Assembly (NCBI GenBank): GCA_025923175.1
Contig: JAICGL010000109.1
Coordinates: 1-9,789, forward strand
DNA from: Acidimicrobiia bacterium
Lineage (GTDB): Bacteria; Actinomycetota; Acidimicrobiia; IMCC26256; BP-133
DNA length: 9,789 nucleotides
Direction of reading: 5' to 3'
Shown one piece after another: positions 1-7,006 of this stretch (positions within the stretch are counted from its first letter, which is position 1; the number at the start of each line of letters is the position of its first letter). Below the pieces are notes generated by a model. It ran no database searches and was not told the DNA's origin. It saw nothing but the letters and a program-made list of their open reading frames with translations. Position numbers and translations under genes: made by a program.

Positions 1-869
1 TCGTAGCCGCCTTCCAGAAACAGGACGAGCCGCCCTGGTTCCGGGGCGAAGGTGGCCACCCGGCGGGCGATATCGGCGAAGTCGCCGGCCGACAGCCGCA
101 ACCCGGTCAGCGGGTCGGCCCGGTGGGCGTCGTAGCCGGCCGAGACGAGCACCCAGGTCGGGGCGAAGTCGGCCACGGCCGGCGCGACGACCTCGTCGAG
201 GCCCCGGAGGTACACGTCGCCGGTGGCGCCGGACGGGAACGGCAGGTTGAGCGTCGCCCCTCGGGCGGCGGGCCCGCCGATGTCGTCGAGGGCGCCCGTC
301 CCCGGATAGAAGGCGCCGTACTGGTGGGTCGACACGTACAGCACCCTCGGGTCGTCCCAGAAAATGGCTTCGGTACCGTTGCCGTGGTGGGCGTCCCAGT
401 CGAGGACGAGGACGCGCTCCCCCTGCTCGGCCAGGTTGGCGGCGGCCACGGCGATGTTGTTGATGAGGCAGAACCCCATCGGCCGGTCGGCCAGGGCGTG
501 GTGCCCGGGTGGGCGGACGGCCAGGAAGGCGGCGTCGCCATCACCCTGGCGGAGTGCCTCGATCGCCGCCAGCCCGGCGCCGGCGGCCAGTTTCCCGGCC
601 CGCCACGACCCGATCGAGGCCCGCGTGTCGCCGTCGATATCGCCGCCGCCTGCGGCGCAGAAGCGCTCCAGCGCGTCGAGGTACTCGGGGGGATGGACCG
701 CGCTGAGCTCGGCCGGGGTCGCCTCCCGGGGCTCGATGAACCGCACGGCGTCCTTCAGGCCGGCCGCCTCCGGGCCCCGGAGGGCGGCCTCCAGCCGCCG
801 AGCCCGTTCGGGGTGCCCCGGGCCGGTGTCGTGCGCCTCGAAAGCGGGGTCGGTGGCGAAAAGGAGCAT
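1..869 (-). CDS. Histone deacetylase family (class II / AcuC-like) protein, C-terminus cut by the window edge
   Basis: Predicted zinc-dependent amidohydrolase that removes acyl groups from lysine or from acetylated polyamines; the substrate cannot be told from sequence. The 289 visible residues carry the family landmarks in order: RPPGHHA at 119-125 with the His pair H123/H124, a GFCLINN stretch at 132-138, DWDAHHGNG at 157-165 (zinc ligands D159 and H161), SAGYDAHRADP at 243-253 (third zinc ligand D252), and LEGGY at 285-289, where Y289 is the expected catalytic tyrosine. The reading frame is still open at the window edge. Family members are usually about 310-370 residues, so perhaps 30-80 are missing. 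I chose ATG 869 because the family N-terminus (MLLFATDPAFEAHDTGPGHP) begins there and a TTCGCA-N17-TAGCGT promoter ends six bases before it, which implies a leaderless message. It is divergent from the acetyltransferase gene at 986. Family call is strong; physiological role unknown. Confidence 0.93.
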   Translation of the reverse strand, partial: MLLFATDPAFEAHDTGPGHPERARRLEAALRGPEAAGLKDAVRFIEPREATPAELSAVHPPEYLDALERFCAAGGGDIDGDTRASIGSWRAGKLAAGAGLAAIEALRQGDGDAAFLAVRPPGHHALADRPMGFCLINNIAVAAANLAEQGERVLVLDWDAHHGNGTEAIFWDDPRVLYVSTHQYGAFYPGTGALDDIGGPAARGATLNLPFPSGATGDVYLRGLDEVVAPAVADFAPTWVLVSAGYDAHRADPLTGLRLSAGDFADIARRVATFAPEPGRLVLFLEGGY

Positions 870-875
870 CTCTCT

Positions 876-904
876 ACGCTACGCCTCCAATCGGCCGGTG
901 CGAA
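876..904 (-). promoter_or_regulatory. Promoter of the histone deacetylase-like gene (leaderless)
   Basis: Read on the minus strand, TTCGCA (904-899) and TAGCGT (881-876) are separated by exactly 17 bases. A start site seven bases after the -10 box would fall on the A of ATG 869. The GGAGG at 890-886 is about 16 bases from the ATG, too far to be a convincing ribosome-binding site. This is pattern recognition only, with no experimental support. Confidence 0.5.
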
Positions 905-930
905 CCGCTGCTCACGGCGCGTCGTCGCAG

Positions 931-957
931 GTCAGGGGGGCTCGTGCACTCGTCAGG
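931..957. repeat. GTCAGG direct repeat flanking a GTGCAC palindrome in the divergent promoter gap
   Basis: GTCAGG occurs at 931-936 and again at 952-957, exactly 21 bases apart, which is two helical turns. Each copy is followed shortly by a run of G. Between them lies the palindrome GTGCAC (944-949). The array sits just upstream of the predicted -10 box of the acetyltransferase and about 27 bases upstream of the -35 of the divergent deacetylase, so it could be an operator. It could also be chance in GC-rich DNA. Confidence 0.3.
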
Positions 958-971
958 TAGGGGGTGCCAGG

Positions 972-977
972 TACGCT
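972..977 (+). promoter_or_regulatory. -10 box of the GNAT / DUF6049 / murJ transcript
   Basis: TACGCT ends eight bases before ATG 986, which predicts a transcript start at about 984 and a leader of only two bases. No ribosome-binding site is visible before the ATG, consistent with near-leaderless translation. No good -35 box is present 16-18 bases upstream, so recognition may rely on an activator or on a divergent sigma factor. Confidence 0.4.
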
Positions 978-985
978 TGCGCCCC

Positions 986-1705
986 ATGACCAGGGCAGCG
1001 TCGCGCGGAGTGACGGAGCCCGAGACGATCGAGCAGCACGGTGAACGGGCCCGACTGGCCAGCTGGCGAGCCGACGGGCAGGTAGCCCACCTGAGCCCCA
1101 CGGCGATGCGACCCCTCTCGGCCGCCTTCGTCGACTCCTGTCTCGAGCGTCTTCGGGCCCGCGGGTTCACCGTCGTCGTCACGAGCGCGCTGTCCGCGGA
1201 GGAAAGCGCCGGGTTCCTCAAGGCCGGCTTCGACGTCCAGGAGGAGCTGGAGCTGCTTTCCCACGACCTCGAACGGATCCCCGGCGTCGGTCATCGTCTG
1301 CACCGGCCCTGGCGGGGTGAACGGCCCAGGGTCCTGGCCGTGGACGCCCTCGCCTTCGATGCCTTCTGGCGGCTCCACAAGGGCGGTCTCGACGACGCTC
1401 TCGGGGCGACGCCCTCAGTCCGGTTCCGGGTCCACGGCCGGCGCGACCGCCTCGACGGCTACGTGATCGGCGGCCGGGGCGCGGGCACCGGCTATGTGCA
1501 GCGCCTGGCGGTCCACCCGGACGCCCGCGGGCAGGGGCTCGGCCGGTCGCTGGTGGGCGACGTGCTGCGCTGGATGCAGCGGCGCGGCGCCGCTCGTGCG
1601 CTGGTCAACACCCAGCAAACCAACGCGGCGGCGCGGGCGCTCTATCGTTCGTGCGGCTTCCAGGTGCTACCAGAGGGTCTCCAGGTGCTGGCCAGATCGC
1701 TGTGA
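986..1705 (+). CDS. GNAT family N-acetyltransferase, likely a tandem-domain protein with a degenerate first half
   Basis: Predicted acetyl-CoA-dependent N-acetyltransferase of 239 residues; acceptor unknown. The C-terminal half is a full GNAT domain: the beta-4/motif A region reads LAVHPDARGQGLGRS, with the acetyl-CoA pyrophosphate loop R181-G182-Q183-G184-L185-G186, followed by a motif B region with N213, Y220 and CGF at 223-225. The N-terminal half resembles the second half of another GNAT fold (a helix, then VVTSALSAEESAGFLKAGF, then a beta strand ELELLSHDL) but lacks the acetyl-CoA loop, so it may be a vestigial partner domain, as in two-domain GNATs such as mycothiol synthase. I chose ATG 986 over an in-frame GTG at 944, which would place the start upstream of the -10 box at 972. 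The stop overlaps the next start (GTGA). Rv3908, at the equivalent place in M. tuberculosis, is a Nudix protein instead, so this gene is a lineage-specific occupant. Confidence 0.85.
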   Translation: MTRAASRGVTEPETIEQHGERARLASWRADGQVAHLSPTAMRPLSAAFVDSCLERLRARGFTVVVTSALSAEESAGFLKAGFDVQEELELLSHDLERIPGVGHRLHRPWRGERPRVLAVDALAFDAFWRLHKGGLDDALGATPSVRFRVHGRRDRLDGYVIGGRGAGTGYVQRLAVHPDARGQGLGRSLVGDVLRWMQRRGAARALVNTQQTNAAARALYRSCGFQVLPEGLQVLARSL

Positions 1706-3906
1706 GAGAGCGCAAGGCGCCGGGTGGCGCGGTCTTCGTGGTGTTGGTCCTCGCCTTTGCTGTCGGGCTGGGTCCTTCCCTGCGGCCCGTCTCCGCAGCC
1801 GAGCCAGGCGCCCGGCGATCGGACCCTGCACCCGCCACCGATGCGGCTGCCCCCGGGGCCGAGCCTGCGCCGGCGGTTGCGCCGAAGCCCCGCCTCATCA
1901 CGCTCGCCGGCCAGTCACCCTTCGCCCGTCCCGACGAGTCAATGCAGCTCAGCCTCGACGTCGCCGGCTCGCCGGACGGGCTCGAGGTGCAGGTCCTCGT
2001 CCACCGGGCGGTGACGTCCCGCACCGAGTTCACCCAGACGCAGGGCGGCCGTGGCCTCGGCGCCGTCGAGGGCCGCCTGGCCGCCGCCGTCGCTGACCTG
2101 CCGCCGAACGGAGCCGGCCAGCGCGTCATCACCGTCGCGGTGCAGGGTCCGGCGTCGGCCACCGCTCTGCCCGATCCGAGCCGCATCGTCCCCGGTCGCA
2201 GCGGCATCTATCCCACCGAAGTCACGTTGTTGCGGTCCGGCAAGGTCGTCGACTCGTTCGTCACGCCCCTGGTAGTGATCGACAAGGGCTTGAGTCCGCT
2301 CACCGTGGCCTGGGTGTGGCGCTTCGACGCCACGCCGGCCCACCAGCCCGACGGGGCGATCCGCAAGGCGGCGGGCCAGGCGATGGGCCCGTCCGGTCGC
2401 CTCGTCCGCCTGGCTCAGGCGGCCGCTGCAGCAAACGCGTTCCCCCTCACATTGGCCCCGACCCCCGACACGCTGGCGGCGTGGCAGGAGGCGGCCCGCG
2501 AAGAGGAACACCGGCCCGGCGGGGCCCCAGCCGACGGCGCCAGCGCCGGCCTGACCGCGCTGAAGACGGCGGCCGGCGCGCCGGCGCATCAGCTCCTGCG
2601 CAGCCCGTACGTGCCGATCGACATGCCCGGCCTGCTCGGCGCCAACCTCGGCGGCGAGATCGACGCCGAGTTCACCCGGGGGGCCGACGACCTCCAGGCG
2701 ATCCTCGGCACCGTTCCGTCGGAGCCTTCGACGATGCTCGCCCCCGGGCCGCTCAACAGCGCCGCTCTGGCTCGCCTCAACCAGTACGGAGCGGGTCGCC
2801 TGGTGCTCCAGCCGGATGCGCTCCGACCCCGGGACCAGCGATTGACCCCGGGCCGACCGTTCGTGGTCGGCGGCAAAGGGCGGAACTATCCCGCCGCGGT
2901 CAACGACCCTGACCTGGGCAGGCTCCTCGAGGGCGTCGATCCGCCGGCTCTGCGGGCAGCCCGCTTCCTGGCGGCGCTGAGCCTGGTCGCTCTGGAAGCC
3001 CCCGGTGAACCGCGCGGTGTGGTGGTGGAGACCCCCGAAGAGTGGGACCCGCCGGCGCCGTTGCTCGACGCTGTGCTCGGAGGCCTCCAGAACAACCCCG
3101 CCGTGATCCCGGCGACCCTCGACGGCTACTTCGCCAACATCAAGCCGGCGGAGGCCGACGGCCGTCCCCTCGTGCGGGACCTGACCAACATTCGGGTCTC
3201 CGACGCCGGCGACACCGACACCATCCGGTCGCTGCGCCGCCAGCTGGCCGGCTTCGCCGGCGTGGTCGACCCCGGCTCCCCCTGGCTCGAGAGCGCCGAC
3301 CGCACAATCCTCCTCAGCCGGGCCGCCGTACTCCAGGCCGACAACCGGGCAGAGCGAAAGCTGTCATCCCCGGCCGGCTACCTGGAAGGCGCCGAGCGGC
3401 AGCTGATCAAAAACATCACATCCAAGGTGCGGGGTCCGAAGGGACAGCGCGTCACGCTGACATCACGTAAGGCCTCGATCCCGATCTCCCTGTTCAACGC
3501 CACCGGCCGCCCGCTCCAGGTGAAGGTGCGTCTCGAAAGCGACCAGCTCCGGTTCCTCGATGGAGCCGAACGGTTCGTGACCCTCGCCTCGCAGAACACC
3601 ACCGAGCGGTTCCGGGTTGAGAGCCGCACGACCGGTGCGTTTCCGCTCGAGATCACCGTCACGTCGCCTGACGGGTCGCTCAAGATCAACAGCAGCGAGC
3701 TCACGATCCGCTCCACCGTGGTAAGCGGCGTGGGGGCGGTCCTCACCGCCGGGGCCGGGCTCTTCCTGCTCGTCTGGTGGGGCAACGACCTGCGCCGCTC
3801 ACGCCTCCGGCGGGACGGGCGGGCCCGGCGCCAGGGGCGGATTGCTGCCAGAGCGGCCGCCCGGGCCCTGGACGACGCCGAGCGCGTCGCTGCCAAAACC
3901 GGGTGA
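1702..3906 (+). CDS. DUF6049-type secreted, membrane-anchored surface protein (Rv3909-like)
   Basis: A 734-residue extracytoplasmic protein of unknown biochemical function. GTG 1702 overlaps the preceding stop (GTGA) and is followed by a signal peptide: basic residues to about 5, a hydrophobic core at 10-24, and a likely VSA cleavage near 32. Then come an N-terminal beta-rich region (about 55-215), a mixed alpha/beta region (about 220-490) with recurring family landmarks (LAPTPDTLAAW near 252, PYVPIDMPGL at 302-311, a WDPP segment near 450), and an Ig-like beta domain at about 584-670 starting VTLTSRKASIPIS. A single transmembrane helix at about 673-693 ends in WW, followed by a 41-residue Arg-rich cytoplasmic tail. 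This topology, and position directly before murJ with a GTGA overlap, match the DUF6049/Rv3909 family as I remember it. Strong co-location with MurJ suggests a role in peptidoglycan export or assembly; that is inference. An upstream GTG at 1651 would bury the signal peptide and is rejected. Confidence 0.85.
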   Translation: MRERKAPGGAVFVVLVLAFAVGLGPSLRPVSAAEPGARRSDPAPATDAAAPGAEPAPAVAPKPRLITLAGQSPFARPDESMQLSLDVAGSPDGLEVQVLVHRAVTSRTEFTQTQGGRGLGAVEGRLAAAVADLPPNGAGQRVITVAVQGPASATALPDPSRIVPGRSGIYPTEVTLLRSGKVVDSFVTPLVVIDKGLSPLTVAWVWRFDATPAHQPDGAIRKAAGQAMGPSGRLVRLAQAAAAANAFPLTLAPTPDTLAAWQEAAREEEHRPGGAPADGASAGLTALKTAAGAPAHQLLRSPYVPIDMPGLLGANLGGEIDAEFTRGADDLQAILGTVPSEPSTMLAPGPLNSAALARLNQYGAGRLVLQPDALRPRDQRLTPGRPFVVGGKGRNYPAAVNDPDLGRLLEGVDPPALRAARFLAALSLVALEAPGEPRGVVVETPEEWDPPAPLLDAVLGGLQNNPAVIPATLDGYFANIKPAEADGRPLVRDLTNIRVSDAGDTDTIRSLRRQLAGFAGVVDPGSPWLESADRTILLSRAAVLQADNRAERKLSSPAGYLEGAERQLIKNITSKVRGPKGQRVTLTSRKASIPISLFNATGRPLQVKVRLESDQLRFLDGAERFVTLASQNTTERFRVESRTTGAFPLEITVTSPDGSLKINSSELTIRSTVVSGVGAVLTAGAGLFLLVWWGNDLRRSRLRRDGRARRQGRIAARAAARALDDAERVAAKTG

Positions 3907-5483
3907 GCAGCACCGACCGGGTCGTCCGCTCCAGCATTCCCGTCGCCGTCGGTACGGCGCTGTCCCGCCTCACCGGCTTCGCCCGCCTGGCGGCGATGGC
4001 CTACGCCCTGGGCTTCGACCGGCTGGCCGACAGCTACAACCTGGCCAACACGACACCCAACATCATCTACGAGCTGCTGCTCGGTGGTGTGCTGTCAGCC
4101 ACGCTCGTGCCGATCTTCGTCGACTTCCGCGAGAAGAACGACGAAGAAGCCACCTCGGCGGTCGTCACAGCGATCGGCCTGGCCCTCGTGCTGTTGACCG
4201 GCCTGGGAATCATCCTCGCCCCTGCCGTGGTGCACCTCTATTCGTTGCGCCTCCCCGACGCCACGGCCGCCGCCCAGCAGCAGGTGGCAACCGACCTGCT
4301 GCGCATGTTCATGCCGCAGATGCTCTTCTACGGGATCACGGCCATCGCCACCGCGCTGCTCAACGCCCACCGCCGCTACGCCGCGCCAGCCGTCACTCCT
4401 GTCCTCAACAACCTGCTCGTGACGGCCATCTTCCTGGCCCTGCCCCAGCTGGCCGACGGGCCGCTGACGCTCGAGAGTGTCCGCAACGACACCGGCACCC
4501 TCCTGCTGCTCGGCCTCGGCACGACGGCAGGAATCGCCGCCATGGCCCTCCCCCTCATCCCGGCGGTGGCCCGCGCCGGGGTCCGGCTCCGGCCGGTCTT
4601 CAAACTGCGCCATCCGGCCGTGATCAGGGTGCTGCGGCTATCGGGGTGGACAGCCGGCTACGTGGCGGTCAACCAGCTTGCCCTGTGGATCATCCTCGTC
4701 CTGGCCAACGGGACGAAAGGGGGCGTTTCGATCTACATGGGCGCATACATCTTCTTCCAGCTGCCCCACGGTCTCGTGGCCGTGTCGCTGATGACAACAC
4801 TCACCCCGGAGCTAGCCGAGACGGCGGCCCGCCGGGATTTCACCGCCTTCCGGCGCAACCTCGCCCTCGGCCTGCGGCTCATGACCCTGGTCATCCTGCC
4901 CGCCTCCGCGGGACTTGCCGCACTGGCCGATCCCGTGGTTTCGGTGTTGCTCCAGCGCGGGGCCGTCACCCCGGCGCAGGCCTCCGTGACGGCCGACTGC
5001 GTCGCGCTCTTCGCCGTCGGGCTGCTGCCGTTCTCGCTGTACCTCTATGCCTTGCGGGGGTTCTACGCCCTCCACGACACGCGCACGCCATTCGTCCTCA
5101 ATTGCTGGGAGAACGCCATCAACGTCGTGGTGGCCGTCGCGCTCTACCCCTGGCTGGGAGTCCGGGGCCTCGCACTGTCATTCTCGGTGGCCTACGGGGT
5201 GGCGGCGCTGATGACCCTGCAGTCCCTGGCGAAGCGGATCGACGGGATCGGGCTCGATTTGCGCAGCCGGCAGGTCATCGCCCGGACAACGGTGGCGACG
5301 GCGGCGATGACCGGAGCCGTCGTCCTCACGCTGGTGGCCCTGCCCGACAGCCTGCCGGCTCTAGTCGAGGTCGTGGTCGGCGTCCTGGTCGGCGTCGCTC
5401 TGTACGGCGCAGCGCTCAGCGCCATGCGAGTTCGGGAGATTGCGGAGATTGTCCGGCGACTACGGGGACGTCGCGCAGGGTAA
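3903..5483 (+). CDS. murJ: MurJ / MviN lipid II flippase
   Basis: Integral membrane flippase (MOP superfamily) that moves lipid II from the inner to the outer face of the cytoplasmic membrane for peptidoglycan synthesis. The 526 residues form about 14 hydrophobic helices. The N-terminus shows the MurJ signature SRLTGFARLAAM (S21, R22, G25, F26, R28), then D43 and NTTPNIIYELLLGG at 49-62. R22 and R28 correspond by eye to E. coli R18 and R24. The E. coli residues R52, R270 and E273 appear replaced, which fits the actinobacterial branch. GTG 3903 overlaps the previous stop (GTGA), with no ribosome-binding site, so translation is probably coupled. The open frame extends 42 codons upstream, but that part is shadow sequence of the DUF6049 gene. 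In M. tuberculosis the homologue is fused to a kinase-like domain; here the protein ends with a short basic tail (VRRLRGRRAG) and the kinase is the next gene. Confidence 0.95.
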   Translation: MSSTDRVVRSSIPVAVGTALSRLTGFARLAAMAYALGFDRLADSYNLANTTPNIIYELLLGGVLSATLVPIFVDFREKNDEEATSAVVTAIGLALVLLTGLGIILAPAVVHLYSLRLPDATAAAQQQVATDLLRMFMPQMLFYGITAIATALLNAHRRYAAPAVTPVLNNLLVTAIFLALPQLADGPLTLESVRNDTGTLLLLGLGTTAGIAAMALPLIPAVARAGVRLRPVFKLRHPAVIRVLRLSGWTAGYVAVNQLALWIILVLANGTKGGVSIYMGAYIFFQLPHGLVAVSLMTTLTPELAETAARRDFTAFRRNLALGLRLMTLVILPASAGLAALADPVVSVLLQRGAVTPAQASVTADCVALFAVGLLPFSLYLYALRGFYALHDTRTPFVLNCWENAINVVVAVALYPWLGVRGLALSFSVAYGVAALMTLQSLAKRIDGIGLDLRSRQVIARTTVATAAMTGAVVLTLVALPDSLPALVEVVVGVLVGVALYGAALSAMRVREIAEIVRRLRGRRAG

Positions 5484-5499
5484 CGATTCGATCATCGTT
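5482..5499. repeat. Inverted repeat AACGAT-N6-ATCGTT after murJ
   Basis: Perfect 6-bp arms (5482-5487 and 5494-5499) with a 6-base loop, starting inside the murJ stop codon. Together with the next inverted repeat it fills most of the 60-base gap before the kinase gene. There is no T-run, so it is not a classical terminator. It could be an operator half-site pair or a small RNA hairpin. Confidence 0.35.
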
Positions 5500-5502
5500 G
5501 AT

Positions 5503-5517
5503 GTCCCAGAGTGGGAC
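5503..5517. repeat. Inverted repeat GTCCCA-GAG-TGGGAC upstream of the kinase gene
   Basis: Perfect 6-bp GC-rich arms (5503-5508 and 5512-5517) with a 3-base loop. It ends 11 bases before the predicted -10 box (5529-5534) of the kinase gene, so it overlaps the -35 position and is well placed to bind a regulator. As RNA it would be a stable small hairpin between murJ and the kinase cistron. No U-run follows, so termination is less likely. Confidence 0.4.
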
Positions 5518-5528
5518 CTTGCACGCAC

Positions 5529-5534
5529 TACGGT
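5529..5534 (+). promoter_or_regulatory. -10 box of the kinase gene
   Basis: TACGGT ends nine bases before GTG 5544, which predicts transcription start at about 5541 and a three-base leader. Alternatively GGGAG (5535-5539), four bases from the GTG, may act as a close ribosome-binding site on a longer transcript from murJ. No clear -35 box is seen; an inverted repeat occupies that place. Confidence 0.35.
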
Positions 5535-5543
5535 GGGAGCGCT

Positions 5544-6998
5544 GTGGAAACGCTGGCCCCCGAACGCATTCTCGGAGGGCGTTATCGCCTCCGTCGGGAG
5601 CTAGCCCGCGGAGGGATGGCGGCCGTCTGGGAAGCCGAAGACAAAGTGCTCACCCGGCGCGTCGCCATCAAGGTGCTGCATCCCCACCTTGCCGGTGACG
5701 ACGCGTTCCGCACCCGCTTCCGTCGCGAGGCGGTCGCTGCCGCCAAGCTGGCCCATCCCCACATCGTCACGACCTACGACACCGGCCGCGACGGTGACTT
5801 CGCCTACATCGTCATGGAGTTGGTGGAGGGAACGACCCTCGCCCGGCTTCTGAAGAACGACGGCCCCATGCCGGTGGCCAAGGTGGTCGACGTCGGCGTG
5901 CAGGTGGCCGACGCGCTGGCCTGCGCCCATACCCACGGTGTCGTCCACCGGGATGTGAAGCCCGCCAACATCCTCCTCCGGGAGGACGGGCACGTGAAGG
6001 TGGCCGACTTCGGCATCGCCAAAGCCGGGATGGGTGGCGACCTGACCCGCACCGGCGTGGTGATGGGCACCGCCAAGTACCTCTCGCCCGAGCAGGTGAG
6101 CGACAACCCGGCCGACGCCGGCAGCGACATCTACGCCCTCGGGATCGTCCTGTACGAGATGCTGTCGGGCGCGCCGCCCTTCATCGGCGACACCGAGCTC
6201 TCCACCGCCGTCGCCCGACTCACCGCCGCGCCGGGCAGCCTGCGGAACCGCCGGCCCGACATTCCCCGCAGCCTTGAGGCAGTGGTGCTGCGTTGCCTGG
6301 CCCGCGACCCGGTGGCCCGGTACCGATCCGCCGAGGAACTCCGGGCCAGCCTCCTGGCGGTCGACTCCGACAACGACGATGTCACCCCTCCGGCCGGGGT
6401 GAGCGTGGCCGCCTCCGCCTCCCGGGTGGGCCGGCCCCACCTGCTCGTCGGAGCGGTCGTCACGTTCCTGTTCCTGCTCATGGCGGCGGTTGTGATGTCC
6501 GGGAGCGGTGGCGGCGAGTCGCCCTCCAAGGGCTCCCGCAAGGGCAGCCTGGCCGCACCCGCGGGAGCACTGGCCGCACCCAAAGCGCTGGCCGCCCACA
6601 GCTTCGATCCCTTCGGGGACGACAAGGTCGAGAACCAGGCCGCCGCCGGCCACGTCTCCGACGGCGATCCGAACACCGCCTGGAAGACCTCGAGCTACCA
6701 GGACAACTTCCCGAAGTTCAAGCAGGGCGTGGGCGTCTACGTCGACCTGGGCCGGAACCAGAAGGTCCGCGGCGTCAGCGTCAACGCCACTCCCGGCTAC
6801 ACGGCCGAGATCTTCGTGGCGGACCGCCCCGGCACCGACCTGGCCGGGTGGGGCAAAACGCGCTCGGCCGGTGGCACCAGCACGTTCGACCTGGGCGGCG
6901 TGACCGGCCGCTACGTCCTCGTCTGGTTCACCTCGCTGCCCCAACTCGAGGGTGGCTACAGGGCCGAGGTTTCCGAGATCGCCATCGACGCCGCGTGA
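5544..6998 (+). CDS. Membrane Ser/Thr protein kinase with an extracellular discoidin-like domain
   Basis: PknB-type (Hanks) kinase of 484 residues. The kinase domain is at about 13-265: a Gly-rich loop LARGGMAAV (20-28), ATP-binding lysine in VAIK (K43), catalytic loop HRDVKPAN (135-142, base D137), metal-binding DFG (155-157) and an activation segment with GTAKYLSPEQ. All catalytic residues are present, so it should be active. A juxtamembrane linker leads to one transmembrane helix (about 300-320), a low-complexity Gly/Ser/Ala/Lys linker, then an outer domain (353-484) resembling F5/8 type C (discoidin) folds: SDGDPNTAWKTSSY around W380, VYVDLG, and a final RAEVSEIAID strand. It has no PASTA repeats. 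The kinase-TM-outer domain order equals the C-terminal part of mycobacterial MviN (Rv3910), where the kinase is inactive and fused to MurJ. GTG 5544 is preferred over GTG 5511 because the latter lies inside the inverted repeat and upstream of the -10 box. Likely targets are envelope-synthesis proteins (inference). Confidence 0.92.
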   Translation: METLAPERILGGRYRLRRELARGGMAAVWEAEDKVLTRRVAIKVLHPHLAGDDAFRTRFRREAVAAAKLAHPHIVTTYDTGRDGDFAYIVMELVEGTTLARLLKNDGPMPVAKVVDVGVQVADALACAHTHGVVHRDVKPANILLREDGHVKVADFGIAKAGMGGDLTRTGVVMGTAKYLSPEQVSDNPADAGSDIYALGIVLYEMLSGAPPFIGDTELSTAVARLTAAPGSLRNRRPDIPRSLEAVVLRCLARDPVARYRSAEELRASLLAVDSDNDDVTPPAGVSVAASASRVGRPHLLVGAVVTFLFLLMAAVVMSGSGGGESPSKGSRKGSLAAPAGALAAPKALAAHSFDPFGDDKVENQAAAGHVSDGDPNTAWKTSSYQDNFPKFKQGVGVYVDLGRNQKVRGVSVNATPGYTAEIFVADRPGTDLAGWGKTRSAGGTSTFDLGGVTGRYVLVWFTSLPQLEGGYRAEVSEIAIDAA

Positions 6999-7006
6999 CG
7001 GGCGTG

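Noticed and set aside
123..989. Long plus-strand open frame (288 codons) opposite the deacetylase gene
   Set aside because: It is the antisense of a gene with an unmistakable catalytic signature; its sequence is rich in Gly/Arg/Pro without any domain, as expected from a GC-rich shadow frame.
5482..5517. Rho-independent terminator after murJ
   Set aside because: Both inverted repeats have short stems and no following T-run on either strand.
3842..5698. Plus-strand open frame of 618 codons overlapping murJ in another frame
   Set aside because: The composition is Arg/Pro/His-rich with no hydrophobic helices, while the overlapping frame encodes a clear MurJ.
5544..6340. Idea that the kinase is a pseudokinase as in mycobacterial MviN
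   Set aside because: VAIK lysine, HRDVKPAN and DFG are all intact and the activation segment is normal, so it should be active.
6530..6600. Repeat-like Ala/Lys/Gly-rich stretch in the kinase as a possible DNA repeat
   Set aside because: It is a low-complexity extracellular linker in frame with the gene, not a repeated DNA unit.
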